The position numbers and the translations under genes were made by a program. A stretch of DNA of 64,000 nucleotides from the NCBI RefSeq assembly GCF_032062135.1, contig NC_092859.1, positions 66,591,339-66,655,338 of the forward strand, read 5' to 3'. A model generated the notes under the pieces. That model saw nothing but the letters and a program-made list of their open reading frames with translations, ran no database searches and was not told the DNA's origin. Origin of the DNA: Pyxicephalus adspersus (taxonomy: Eukaryota; Chordata; Amphibia; Anura; Pyxicephalidae). Shown here in pieces: positions 43,825 to 55,825 of the stretch (position 1 is the first letter of the stretch; every line of letters starts with the position of its first letter).

Positions 43825-43974
43825 CCCACACTTCCATTTAAGGCCAAAATAGTTCAAAATGGCCAAACAAATATTGCATTCAAAAATACTTACCAAACCA
43901 ATATGACATTTTGACCTATCAAGGGTGAAAAACTGGATTAGAAAATATTTATGCAGGACAAACATTTCAAAGTG

Positions 43975-44809
43975 TGTTCCCCCTGCAACAGCGTCTCTGT
44001 ACTGATGAGTCATCGAAGGAGTTCCTGGTGACGTCCATGTGGGTGTTGCCGGTAGGCGTGGCCAGCGGGAAATTCAAATTTTTTTTTTGTTTTGAATTCA
44101 ATACAAATAACTGTATTGAACAACCCCCTGGCGTACCTGGAGGTTCTAAATGACAAAGCCATACAAAAAATTGTTGAGGAAACCAACAGGTACGCCGAGC
44201 AACAGTTAGCTGCCACATCCAGCAGGTTTTCCAGGACCAGAAAATGGGAACCTGTCACTGAAAAGGACATTTGGCTGTTTCTGGGTCTAATTATTTAGCA
44301 GGGAGTGGTGGGGAAGCCCCTGCAGAAGTGGTATTGGTCCACTAATAGGCTGATCGCTATCCCTTTTTTTGGAACAGTCATGTCTGAGTACCGTATTTGC
44401 CTAATAATGGAGTTTCCACATTTTGTATGTTGTATCAGATATTGTTGGAGAACTTCAGAGACAGCTATGTCCCCCAAAGAGAAGTAAGAGAAGTAATCCG
44501 GTTCTACTGCCCGGATTGTGTACTTGTTTCAAAATATATCACACCCGGAATGTTTATTAGTTGTTTATTAGTTAGATTTTTGTGTTTTTTATTTAAAGTT
44601 TATTATTAAATTTAATTATTATTATTATTATGACATGATTTTCAAACTTTATTTGTGTTTCAAACTTTATTTTACTCAGATTCTTGTTTGGACATATTCT
44701 GCTGGGTCATGCCTAAGAATTACAGGCCTACAATGAATAAAATTTTTCATGAAAAAAATGTACTGCTTTTTGACATATAAATTCAGAAAGAAATGAACCG
44801 CTAGGGAGG
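43975..44809 (+). mobile_element. piggyBac element, internally deleted
   Basis: The right end is ACCGCTAGGGAGG followed by TTAA (44810-44813). The left part shares GATGAGTCATC, GTGACGTC and GGGAAATTCAAAT with the MITE at 36152. The left terminal repeat is not seen. The transposase is reduced to its two ends. Confidence 0.82.
44092..44530 (+). pseudogene. piggyBac transposase fragments
   Basis: The first part reads VLNDKAIQKIVEETNRYAEQ, TRKWEPVTEKDIWLFLGLII, a stop, then QGVVGKPLQKWYWSTNRLIA and IPFFGTVMSEYR, the N-terminal and dimerisation region of a PGBD-type transposase, in the same order as the copy at 22.4 kb. It then jumps over the whole catalytic core to a cysteine-containing tail (EVIRFYCPDCVLV) at about 44490. 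All catalytic aspartates are therefore absent. It can only be a passive copy. Confidence 0.88.
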
Positions 44810-44813
44810 TTAA

Positions 44814-45685
44814 TAGATGCTTTCTAAATAATGATGAAAAGTGGATAGAAGGAAAAAGAAAAATAATAAAATATATAAAAGATATAGGAGTGAGGGTGAT
44901 ATATGACAAGTTAAGGTATGGGTAAGAATAAAGATAAAGATAATTGCACCCGCCTTCACCTGCAAGAGCAAATACCCATAGATTTGCAGGTCCTGATCAA
45001 AGAAAAATGGGGGAACTTTTTAGCACAAACGAGGAAGGGGTTAAGGAGCCAGACATAGGCAGCCATGTTGGAAGCCCTCTGGCTCTTATACATGCACCTA
45101 TGTTAGAGATTTTTCCATGGGTGCTCCTGTCCTTTGTAAGGCGGGTTAGGTGAACTAAGTTTGCCAAAGTAATAATACAGATATTAGATTTATGAGATAT
45201 GATCAGGGGATGTATGATTTGTAATAATATTAGTTATTATAATATTATGTATAATGTGAACAGATATAAATATAAGAAATAAAATATATAATCTTAGCGT
45301 GACTGTTTCCTTGGAATCAGTAATTGGTAGGTCCAAATTAAACAATAAAGCAATGTACATTTAATAAATATCACATATAAAACATTGGTTACAAACAGTC
45401 TTAACAAATATTTCTTCAAATATTACAAGGGAAGTGATGATACATAATAAATATGTAACATAATAAATATGTAATATGTAAGTATGTAGCAATGGTTACA
45501 AATTTTCTTCATAATACTGTTTTCAAATATCACTAATAAAGAGGGTAAAGCAAGGACTAACAGGACAAAACAATATTACAGTGTATTGAAATGATGTTCA
45601 GGATCATCAGATAGGAGTATGATATAATATTATTAAGGTAATTGATGATATGAATGATGTGAATAGCTGTTGTTCATATAAATGG
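44814..45685. other. AT-rich spacer
   Basis: No gene or repeat recognised. Confidence 0.5.
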
Positions 45686-45689
45686 TTTA

Positions 45690-46340
45690 AATAAAAACAT
45701 ATCATTTAAGCCAGGTGGGCTGGTTGCATTAAAGTGGAATATCCACCTAGTTTCCAATTGTAATAACATTATCAATATCGCCCCCTTTGGGGTTTTGAGG
45801 GATATGATCCAGTAATGAAAATAAGAAAACACTGTTATCAATGTTGTGTCGGGTGCGGATATGGTAATTTTTGTTTGTCATAGGGTTATCCAATGAATCT
45901 TGGTGGTAGGTACTTGGTGAGAGTTTTATTTATTTATTTATTTATTATTGGTGACTCATGGCGAAAATTCACTGCATAGTTTATTTTATGTTTGGTACAC
46001 AAAAGTCATTATAGATATTAATCTGGGTAGACTGGACATTTTATTGGAGAATGATGGGGAATCACTGAACGTTCATTTGTGAATTTTACATTGGTGATGT
46101 ATTTAATTGGTAAACTGTAATGTCGATAGTCCTTTACAAATCGGTGACTGAAGAATGTTTTTATGTTTTTTGAAGCCACAGGTGGTAATGTATGAGGTTT
46201 GGTTTCACTCTATGAGCACATAGATGGGTGTTAGTAAAGAAACAGGAATTTTAGGTAAGAAAGTTTTTTATGTCTGAATGTGTACTTTAACCCTTCTTTA
46301 CATATCAATATAAACTCATAAGACATCAATTGTTTTTGGG
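45690..46340 (-). mobile_element. Penelope-like element remnant, C-terminal end
   Basis: Penelope-like elements end in a GIY-YIG endonuclease region with a conserved tail. On the minus strand, about 45885-45700, the frame reads HIRTRHNIDNSVFLFSLLDH, then KGGDIDNVIT and, after a one-base shift, QLETRWIFHFNATSPPGLND. The order of a Gly-Gly-Asp passage, a Gln-Leu-Glu-x-x-Trp-Ile passage and Gly-Leu-Asn is the standard PLE terminus. Upstream sequence (46330-45950) is partly open but degraded. The reverse transcriptase is not in the window. Confidence 0.6.
45926..45950. repeat. (TTTA)n microsatellite
   Basis: About six TTTA units. Confidence 0.9.
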
Positions 46341-46431
46341 TGTAAGAGTTATGGTAAATTGTATACTAATGCTATAAAATTAATTGTAAATTTCGAAATG
46401 TTTATTTTTTAAATTTGTAGTATTGATTCTA

Positions 46432-46464
46432 CTGAAGAAGTGGACTTCTTCCACGAAACACGTA
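46432..46464 (+). ncRNA. Hammerhead-ribozyme-like motif
   Basis: CTGAAGA, then A, then GTGGA-CTTCT-TCCAC (a perfect five-pair stem II), then GAAAC-AC-GUA. This has the CUGANGA and GAA cores and the A-C-NN-G-U mini stem III. Stem I (GTATTGATTCT with AGAGGATGTTAC) is only partly complementary, and the extra A before stem II is again present. It lies next to a Penelope-like remnant, a class known to carry such ribozymes, but on the opposite strand. Confidence 0.35.
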
Positions 46465-46580
46465 GAGGATGTTACTTATCTAAACCGTTTGATACTACCC
46501 TTTGGATTTATGTGCTTAATGTTTATATTAAAAAGAATGTTTTTTACATAAAAACTGTATAAAAATACTCTGATTTATTG

Positions 46581-46772
46581 NNNNNNNNNNNNNNNNNNNN
46601 NNNNNNNNNNNNNNNNNNNNNNNNNNNNNNNNNNNNNNNNNNNNNNNNNNNNNNNNNNNNNNNNNNNNNNNNNNNNNNNNNNNNNNNNNNNNNNNNNNNN
46701 NNNNNNNNNNNNNNNNNNNNNNNNNNNNNNNNNNNNNNNNNNNNNNNNNNNNNNNNNNNNNNNNNNNNNNNN
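46581..46772. other. Assembly gap (192 N)
   Basis: Run of N. Confidence 0.99.
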
Positions 46773-46859
46773 AACAATATGTACCCCTGTACTTATTCCC
46801 CATGGTTGGGCATCTGGGAGTCACCTTGTTAAAGGGGGATTCCAAAATTCAGAGCACCA

Positions 46860-46970
46860 AATTTGTGCCGTCGAATCCCGTGTTTTTCGGGTCGGGTCTA
46901 TCAGAATTCAAACATCTATATTTGGGTCGAATATAAGGACAACCCGAATTCGAACACCAACACTAGTCCT
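46860..46970 (-). mobile_element. hAT-like terminal fragment
   Basis: The minus strand begins AGGACTAGTGTTGGTGTTCG and continues with repeated TTCG/CCGAA strings (GAATTCGGG, GACCCGACCCG), a composition typical of frog ZBED hAT ends. About 110 bp only. Confidence 0.5.
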
Positions 46971-47174
46971 AATGTAGTCTTCAAACCAAAAATATACAAC
47001 TCTGTCCTTTAGAGTTATTTATTCCGGTCTATATATTATATAGACTTCTGGTTCCGGCACCTTATGAAGTAGCAGCTTACAGAGGAGGCTCCCACTCACC
47101 CAGGTATATTTTCACCACTAGAGCGAACACTGGATCAGCCCTCCCACACCGAAAAAACAACTGGGGAAGGGCCG

Positions 47175-48043
47175 GGATATGCTGTCAAAGATGGCCGATG
47201 CTACTTCCACGCAGGCACAAAAGGCCCCGATCCTCCAAAACTGATGACACGGCGGAACTGTCTAAGAGCATGCATTGATCGCGGATGCCATAGCGATACT
47301 TCTGCAACTGACACTAGAAGAGGCCATTGATACGGCAATAGGTAAGGGGGTATTATCCCTTAGACAAGAGCTAGGAGACCATTGGCAATGCTGAGGGTAA
47401 ACACACATCAGTTCAAAGCAAACTAATACCAGCTCAGGGCACAATTACTGCTATGGGCAAGTGTATTATTAGTTTATCAGATAAAATTGATGAGCTTGAA
47501 TTCTTCTATTATCCTATTACAACTTGGGATACCCAAACCATGTCATGTAGAGAGAGCTTAACGCTTAGGCCCGCAACAAAAGGACAGTAACAACCCCAGG
47601 CCTATAAATCACTCGTTACCAGGACTATGCAGACAGATCTGCTATACTACAATCTTATAGCGTGACCTACCACTAGAAGGCACAAATCTTCTAATCTTTG
47701 AAGATCACTCAGCGGAGTTTTCCCGTAAAAGATAATGTTCCAAAAGATATGCTCTAAGCTAAACTGTAGACAAGTGCGGTTCCATCTAGCATATCCGGCT
47801 ACTTTACACATTGCCAACTTTCAAGGAGCGAATCATGTATTTTCAAAATATAAAGATGCAGAGGTATTCCTTGGGGAGTGGCTTTCTTCTTCTGAACTGA
47901 TGCAGGAAGCATTACCCGCGGAGTCGGTTATTGAATTGGACACCATGCATAAGGCCTCGGAATCACCCACCTCTGTAACATCAAACAAATCTTGTATGCA
48001 TCCTAAACCATCACAGGATAAAGCCAGGATGAAAAGCAGATAA
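47175..48043 (+). pseudogene. L1-type ORF1 pseudogene
   Basis: Starts near ATGCTGTCAAAGATGGCCGA (MLSKMADATSTQAQKAP). A coiled-coil-like middle is broken by many stops. The C-terminal domain at 47735-48043 is clear: QVRFHLAYPATLHIANFQGA, then VFSKYKDAEVFL, as in L1 ORF1 proteins that bind element RNA. The terminal tail (SESPTSVTSNKSCMHPKPSQ) is Ser/Pro-rich. About 450 bp separate it from ORF2. Non-functional. Confidence 0.72.
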
Positions 48044-48504
48044 GAGATGTTCCTGTTCTTTTATTGTACAAGCATTTATTTATTACCTTCAGTTTCTATC
48101 TCATAAAAGGTGTGAAGTGGCACATATTCCACTGTATTTTTCTACCCGGGTGTGGATCCACACACAATTTTACTTGTTTATATGGCATCCATGAGGAAAA
48201 AGGGAAGTCCCCTAAATCTGCATTTTTGTTGGATGTTCTTTGTTACAGTTCCCACTGTGCTACCTTACCATCCTTTTCTGATCTTGATCCTGGATTTTTT
48301 CAACAGAATTGACCACAACCCACTTGTTAATCACTACAGTTATATCATCATCTTTTCAACCAAGTGACACTTTGAAGACCTATCTGGCATGGGATTGTAT
48401 TGGACATCCATATTAGAATAATTATTTTATTGATTCTGACAAACTGAACAGTATTGCCCAGTGTACTGTTGTTTCCATTTTAGTATGTATATGTTCCTTA
48501 AAGG

Positions 48505-50400
48505 TATGGTACGTATAATTCCTTGGAAAATCAAGGGACTCCAAATAAGAGGATGTCAGTCCTGAGGCCCTTAAAATGCCTCAGGGCGTACATCACATTA
48601 TTACAGGAAATGCACTTACACAAGGTAGATTTCTTTAGGATGCAAAAATTGTGGGTGGGCAAGGTACTAGGCTCTCCGGCAATAGACAGGAAAAAGCAAA
48701 AAGCAGAAGTTCTTATTCTCATGCATAGAAACTTGAGGTGTAAAGTGGTATCATCTGCCTGTGATCAGGAGGGAAGGATTTTGAAACTCACATCGAGGTT
48801 TCTGGATAGGGAATTGTATCTCTTTATTATATATGCACCAAATTCCCCATTCAGTACCTTCTTTTAAGAAGTGACTAATTGGATCACTCAAGATCCCACT
48901 AACGATAAAATAGTAGGGAGAGAGTTCAACACTGTCATGCATGCAAATGAGGATTAAACTTCTGGTCCTGGTCAGAGTACGTTGCTGGGGAATGCATTAG
49001 GGTGCCGGCCAACACAGAGGGACCCCAGCTTATTGGGTACCTTGCTAGCTGAATTTGCACAAACCACCCACCTAAACAATTGTTTGCATTACCAATTTCC
49101 AATTGAAAGGCAGTATACCTTTTTTTCTCACGTACACACATCTCAATAACTGATCGCCCCATAAAGAATCATGGTTGGCTGCTAAGGCAAATTTTGATTT
49201 GATTTTGACTGGCAAGGTGCCAGACCTGACAGTCTGACTGCTGAGTACTACAAATTCCAAAGGAGGATATTATCCGAGATTTGTGGAGTGAATATAACAA
49301 AATGTGGGAGACCAGTACATACCTCCCATATGGGAAAGAATCTTACATCAGAGTGCTCCCGAAACTGGGAAGGGATCCCAGACAACCAGCCTCGTACTGC
49401 CTAATCTCACTAATAAGTCTAGATGCTAAACTACTCCCTAAAATACTAGCCAATAGATTGCCCAGGTACTTATTGACACTAATATCCCTGCTACAGGTAG
49501 GGTTTGTCAAGGGCAGATCAGCCATGACAAATATACCCAGAGTTATTACAGTGTTATGACTAAAGTGAATATGCCAAACAACAACCACAGTCAGATCTGC
49601 CAATCATAGGCATCAACACCGAAACGGCGTTCAATAATGTACATATCCCCTGGTCATTCCAAACTCTAAGAAGAGTAGGTATTCGTGTACCATACTATAA
49701 CCTGTTGGCAGCAATGTATTCTGACCCCCATGCAAGAATTATTACCCCGGGATTTCATTCGAGCTTCATACCATTGGAGCGGGAGACGAGACAAGGCTGC
49801 CTCCTATTTCCCCTGCTGTTCAACATTGATCCTTTGATACAATATATAGAAACTGTAGATTCCCTACAAGGTATTAAAATGCATGATACAGAACTTAGAG
49901 CAGCACTTTTTGCGGACAACATTTTAATATTTACATCCAACTTAACCCAGAATATTCCTAATGTACAACAAATACTAACATTGTTTGGAGAGGTGACAAA
50001 GAGAAATGCAAATGGAAACATTACCAATACCTTTTATGAAAGATGCCCCTTAAATAAAATGGTATCATTCCTCAGACTACTGTACCCACTCCAGACTATA
50101 CCAATACTACTCAAGCATGTAGATATCCAATACGTGACACAATACTTGGAGAGACATTAGACGCAAACTTGACTTACCTTGTTCCATATCTAAATACTTA
50201 TCGATAAGAGGAAATCCACTGTTCCCACAAGGGATGGGCTTAATTACTGTAGGTGGGTTTTTTTCACTCAAGCATCCTCAGACCAGTTACCTTGAGGGCC
50301 TTGCAATAAAAATTTGCTCTAAAATTTGCTATAAAAACAGCCAAGGTATGGAGATGCCAACTATGAATGAACATACTGAAGCCCTTTTTTGGAATATTAT
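48505..50400 (+). pseudogene. L1-type ORF2 pseudogene
   Basis: Endonuclease part at 48523-48867: LKCLRAYITLLQEMHLHKVD, LWVGKVLGSPAIDRKKQKAE and ELYLFIIYAPNSPF. The middle is shortened. Reverse transcriptase at 49281-50160: YIRVLPKLGRDPRQPASYCL, ISLDAKLLPKILANRLPRYL, LLQVGFVKGRSAMTNIPRVI, then RETRQGCLLFPLLFNIDPLI and ALFADNILIF. The usual FADD active-site pair reads FADN, so the second catalytic Asp is lost besides the frame breaks. It stops at about 50400 against the CR1 tail, short of the C-terminal region. The normal role is target-primed reverse transcription. Confidence 0.85.
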
Positions 50401-50413
50401 ATTTGCCATTAAA

Positions 50414-53170
50414 TGTTACATAGTTACATGGTTACATAGTAGGTTAGGTTGAAAAAAGACATAAGTCCATCAAGTTCAACCACTAGGGAAATAAATAAAT
50501 CCCAGATATAAAACCCTAAAAGACATAGTTGTTCAAGAGGAAGGCAAAAAAACCCTGGTACAGTTGCTTCAACAGGGCAAAAAAAATTCCGTTCTTATTC
50601 CATGAGGCAATCAGATGTTCCCTGGATCAACAGTCACTGTTAGTTTTACTTTAAAGCCTTAATACCCAGTTATATTCTGTGCTTCTAGAAAAACATCCAG
50701 CTTTTTCTTAAAGCAATCTATAGTAGTAGCGGAAACTACTTCCTGAGAGAGCCGATTGCACATTTTCACAGACCTTACAGTTAAGAATCCCTTCCTTATC
50801 CGCAGCTTAAACTTCTTTTCCTCCAAACACAAAGAGTGCCCTCTTGTTCTTTGTAATGATCTCAAAGTGAATAATGGGGAAGAGAGTTCTCTATATGGAT
50901 CGTTTATATATACACAGGGTGATCATATTCCCCCTCAAACGTCTCTTCTCAAGGGAGAATAGATTCAGTTCAGCTAATCTCTCCTCATAGCTTACCTCCT
51001 CCATTCTTTTTATTAATTTAGATGCCCTTCTCTGCACTCCCTCCAATTCCACAATGTCCTTTTTGTGAACTGGTGACTAAAACTGGACTGCATATTCCAG
51101 ATGTGGTCTGACCAATGCTTTGTACAGGGGCAGGATAATGTCTCCATCTCTGCAGTCTATTCCTCTTTTATTACAAGAAAGTACTTTACTAGCTTTAGAT
51201 ATTGCAGCTTGGCATTGCATGCTGTTAATAAGTCTATGATCTACCAGAACCCCCAGATCCTTTTCCATTTCTGACTCCCCCAAATGTATTCCCCCTAGAC
51301 AGTATGAAGCATGCATGTTGTTGGCTCCCAAGTGCATAATTTTACATTTATCTATATTAAATGTCATTTGCCACTTTGCTGCCCAATCAAACAGTACATC
51401 CAGGTCTGCTTGTAGATTATAGACATCCTGTATGGACTTAATTCTATTACATAGTTTGGTGTCATCTGCAAACACAGAAATGGTACTTTTATTCCCAAAC
51501 TCTATATCATTTATGAAGATGTTAAAGGTCCCAATACTGAACCCTGGGGTACACCACTAATAACCTTAGACCATTCAGAGTATGAATCATAAATTACAAC
51601 TCTCTGGATGCGATCTTTAAGCCAGTTCTCTATCCATTTACAGACTGACTTTTCTAAACCTATCGACCCTAACTTGCATAATACCCGCCTGTTGGGTACA
51701 GTGTCAAATGCTTGAGCAAAGTCCAAGTACACTATATCAACTGCTATTCCACTGTCTACCTGTTTACTTACTTCCTAATAAAAGAGAGTAAATTTGTTTG
51801 ACAACTTCTGTCTTTCTTGAAGCCATGCTGACTATCGCTTATAATATTATTTTCTATCAGAAACTCCTCTATGTGGCTCTTTATCAAACTCTCTAAGACC
51901 TTTCCAGCTATGGACGTTAAACTAACGGGTCTGTGGTTACCTGATAATGACTTTGCTCCCTTTTTGAAGATAGGAACCACATTGGCGTCAATCCATCGGT
52001 ACCTTGCCACTGACTAAAGAGTTTCTAAAAATTAGAAATAATTGCTTTGATATAACTGAGCTGAGCTCTTTGAGGACACGTGGATGTAATCCATCAGGTC
52101 CTGGTGCTTTGTCAACCTTAATTTTTCCCAGCTATTTCTCAATCATATCAATTCTGAGCCATTGTGACTTCTTTAAGGCAGTGGCTTTGCTATTATGAAT
52201 TTGGACTTGAGCTCTACCATTTTCCTTCGTGTACACAGAGCTAAAAAAAAGTGTTTAGTAGATCTGCCTTGTCTTTATCCCTAGTTACCAACCTAGGGAC
52301 ATCCTTTAAGGGGCCTACATGCTCAGATCTGAACTTTGGGGGTTTGCCTTACTTTCCTTTGCAATCAGTCTTTCATTTTGAAATTTTGCACATTTTATCT
52401 GCTTTTTACATCTTTTGTTATATTCTTTATAGGTTTCAAATGATGAAGGTGATCCTTCATTTTTATATTTTTGAATGCCCTTTTCTTGTTCCTTATGGCT
52501 TTTTTAATATCCGCTGTAAGCCACATAGGTTTTCAGTTTAGCCTCTTAAAATTATTACCCATTGAAATATGTATTTTTTTGTTTGCTTTGTAGAACCGAC
52601 TTGAAACATTCCCATTTCTGTTCTGTGATCTTTGAGGACAATATTGTCTCCAAGTCCAAGTCACAGAGCCGCCCTTACCATTAAATGAAATCCTCTTATG
52701 GTCACTGCTACCCAGATTCTCTTTTATTTGCACATTTGTTATAAGCTCTGCATTGTTAGAAAGAACTAGGTCTAGCAGAGTATCATTTCTAGTTGGGGCT
52801 TCTATAAACTGTACCATAAAATTATCTTGTATTAAACTCACAAATTTCCTCCCTTTTGCTGTTTCTGTAGTGCCATTACTCCAGTCAATGTCACGGTAGT
52901 TGAAATCTCCCATGATTAAAACACTTCCACTTTTTGCTGCTTTTTCTATATGTGCTAGTAGTTGATTTTCTATTTCTTCCTTAGCACTGAGGGGCCTATA
53001 GCAGACTCCAATAATTATTTGTTAACCCCACATTCAACTCCACCCATAATGCCTCAACCTCATCGCTTGTTCCCTTCGCAATTTCTTCTTTCACATTCAC
53101 TTTCAGATCACTTCTCACATACAGACAGACACCACCACCCTTTGTTTGACTCTGTCTTTAATGTATAAAG
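50414..53170 (-). mobile_element. CR1 LINE, longest copy
   Basis: Minus strand. The 3' end at the left is the tandem TTACATAG-type tail (50414-50445) followed by a conserved 3' untranslated part. Going right come the C-terminal domain, reverse transcriptase and the second half of the endonuclease, after which similarity ends (about 53170). This 5' truncation is normal for LINE copies. It serves as the reference for the fragments at 11.8-13.3 kb and 35.9-37.2 kb. Confidence 0.93.
50659..53165 (-). pseudogene. CR1 pol pseudogene (endonuclease-reverse transcriptase)
   Basis: Minus-strand domains in order: endonuclease (IIIGVCYRPLSAKEEIENQL near 53010; MGDFNYRDIDWSN at 52913; APTRNDTLLDLVLSN; NLGSSDHKRISF), then reverse transcriptase (NVVPIFKKGAKSLSGNHRPV at about 51985, MYLDFAQAFDTVPNRRVLCK at 51732, ISGVPQGSVLGPL, MFADDTKLCNRIKSIQDVYN at 51475, CNKRGIDCRDGDIILPLYKA), then the C-terminus RSVKMCNRLSQEVVSATTID at 50780. 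The FADD pair is present. Frame breaks lie near 52530, 51760, 51510 and 51077, and small deletions occur. CR1 uses this protein for target-primed reverse transcription; this copy is dead but comparatively well preserved. Confidence 0.93.
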
Positions 53171-55825
53171 TTAAAAACCTCCACCTGAAGAAGAAAGATG
53201 AAAATGTCACAGTAATGTTAACCAAGATTGGCTTTGAATAAGTTATTGATTTAGATGACCCTTAGTTTAACAGGTCTGGCAAGAATGTCTAAATCCAATA
53301 TTTCAGCTGAATTTTGTACCTGGCAGAAAACTGCAACTGTTTTGTACAGTGATTCTTTGCATAGACATATTCTGTAGTTATCTGTTTAATTTATGCTTTG
53401 TTGTTTTTTTCTGCTTGGTTGTTTAAATCAATTTTGATTGTCAATTACAAGCTTGCAAGCAAGACAGACACATTAACTTCAATTTAATTACTCTACAAAT
53501 TTCAATAGTCTTTATATAACTTATTTGTTAGAAGTTTTAGTATTCCTAATCTCTTTGCACAAGCCTGGAATTAAATGAATTAATTAATTTATTTGTGCTG
53601 AAAAAAAAAGCTTTAGCATTAAAAGTAGCACAACAACATCCTGAAGGGAGAAACGCATACAAAGTTATAGCCTTTTATCTGTGCAAACAGTCTTGTGATT
53701 CACACATCTCTGTCACACTGTTGGTGTTTCATGCCATGCTATTAGACAACATATCAGCATCTTCGCACTGCCGATTTATAATACACTGAGCAAGTAGGTG
53801 ACACTGGAAGCTAAGTAAAATAGGAAATAGTGGAATTATTTATTGTATATGCAGCTTTACAGAGGTTTTTAGAGAACAGCTTTATTACACACTTTAATAA
53901 CATACATGCCATCTGCATTACTTGCTAAAGGATCTGTTATTATTCTGTTTGAGTCAGTCTTTAAATTAAACATTTTTTATACTGCGGATATGAAGTGGAA
54001 AACCAGAAATATGCAGCTTTGGCAGGTAAAAAGGTTTTCAAATTATTTTTCAAAAATAATTTATTATGACAGTGTGTCCATATATATATAAAAAAAGTTA
54101 CATTTTAAAGGCTGTCACTATTTATTATACTGTCCCATTAGTAAACTAGTAGTGGTGGTTGGTCATTTCCCACTGATCTGTCATTGATGTATCTGTCACT
54201 GACAGGTATAGCAGACAATAGCAGCTGCCAACATGTGGTGGAAGAGGAAAGCAAAAAAACTAGGTTATAACATAAGACAAAGCATTTATAGTATAACAAG
54301 CAATATTTTAAAGCATTTTTATTGTAATAAATATTAAACTTCAAATAATTTAACACCATGTTCAACCTAATTGAAAGTTTATCCAACTCAGTTATTACAA
54401 GCTAATATAATTCAGTTATAGTTAAGACTGGCGAGAATATACTGTTATGGGATAACCTGTGTAATCCAGCAAACCTCTATCTATCCAGTTTTGTCTAGTC
54501 TATCTTCTCCAGTCTTGGAGAGTTTTAATGAACCAGACCCACTGATGTTGAGAACAGAACCCTGTGTGGGCAATACCATTGCTTCAAAAACTGTTTGCTC
54601 TTCTTTTCTGTGAGTGCGTTTTGACTTTGGCTGGACATTTGAGTCATTGTTTTGCTGCAGAATGAATTTGGGACTGATCATATACCCCTCTAATGATATT
54701 GTATGATAGTTTTCTGCTTGTACTTTTTACTAAATACCCAAAATGAATGTGCAGTATGAGCCCCCAGGTCACTGTTGCCTGCAGACACAAATCCTCTTCA
54801 GATCTTCATTGAATAAACTGCCTTCTATTACAGCCACAAATTTATTAAACAGATTTAAAAGTTCAGAGCATGTGTAGATAAATCTATTGGCCTTGTTTCC
54901 ATGGTGTATTTTTGACTGCAAGTTTTTTATGAAGACTACATCTGACCCGACTGAAACAACTGTATTTGGCTGTTACTTGGTGATTGAGGATTAGTACTTG
55001 TTTAATTTAATCAAACAATCATATACATATATAGTTACAATAGTGTTCCACTGGACATATATTGTGACCAGGGATACCAGAGAGTTTGTCTTGTTTTATA
55101 TTTGTAATATATGTATGTTCTTTAATGTTCCTAAAAATCTATCTGTATGAAAACAACTTATGCTATGAGCATTTTAAATTAATAAATCCATATTCCCAAA
55201 TGGCTTTAAATATGATAAAAAGTCTTTGATAACACCATTTTGTAACCAGAAATCAGAGAAGAGCTATTTTACTCTTGTAATTTAAAAACAACATCAGAAG
55301 TGGAATCCTAATTTCTGCTGCAAGTTCATTTTAATTATACAGCAGAATGTTACATTTTACTGCCCTGAGTTCCTGGAGGAGACAGATACCCAATACTTTT
55401 AATATACAGCTTTAAGCAGAAAATGTGGCACAGACTACTATGTATGGCATTAGCACTTTTGGCAATGCATGAACCAGGCAAAAAGTTAATATACATTACT
55501 AATATATATAAAAGAACAAAAACCTACCTAAATTTAATGGGATTCTGCTACTGAATCAACCCAAACATTGGGGTCAATTCAGGTGAACTGTCAGAAATGA
55601 ACCAAAGAGAGGCAACACTATTTTTACTACTTTGGTAGTAGAGCCCCACCACACACTAACAGACCAATGAGTCAAATAAAGAGTTGTCCACAATAACAAT
55701 AGATATTTTTGGCACAAACCCAAGACAGAATTTCAAATAAAGAACCCTGTAACTGTAAATCAAGATGATAGAAGTGTTATTTGGGGGTTGATTTGCTGCA
55801 ATTTACAAGTATTTTTAATATTAAT
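53171..55825. other. AT-rich spacer
   Basis: No gene recognised. Contains a MITE end fragment at about 54440-54545. Confidence 0.5.
54440..54545 (+). mobile_element. MITE end fragment (palindromic family of 60 kb)
   Basis: TCTATCTTCTCCAGTCTTGG then AGAGTTTTAATGAACCAG, matching TCTATCTTCCCCAGTCTTGG then AGAGGCTTAATAAATCAG at about 60303-60340. Confidence 0.6.

Larger units (their letters stand above)
47050..50413 (+). mobile_element. L1/Tx1-type LINE, second copy, decayed
   Basis: Plus-strand LINE with ORF1 (about 47170-48043) followed by ORF2 (about 48505-50400). It ends where the CR1 tail starts at about 50414, so the CR1 (or a deletion) removed the ORF2 C-terminus and 3' end. Of the same clade as the copy at 6-12 kb, but with clear sequence differences. 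Confidence 0.82.
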
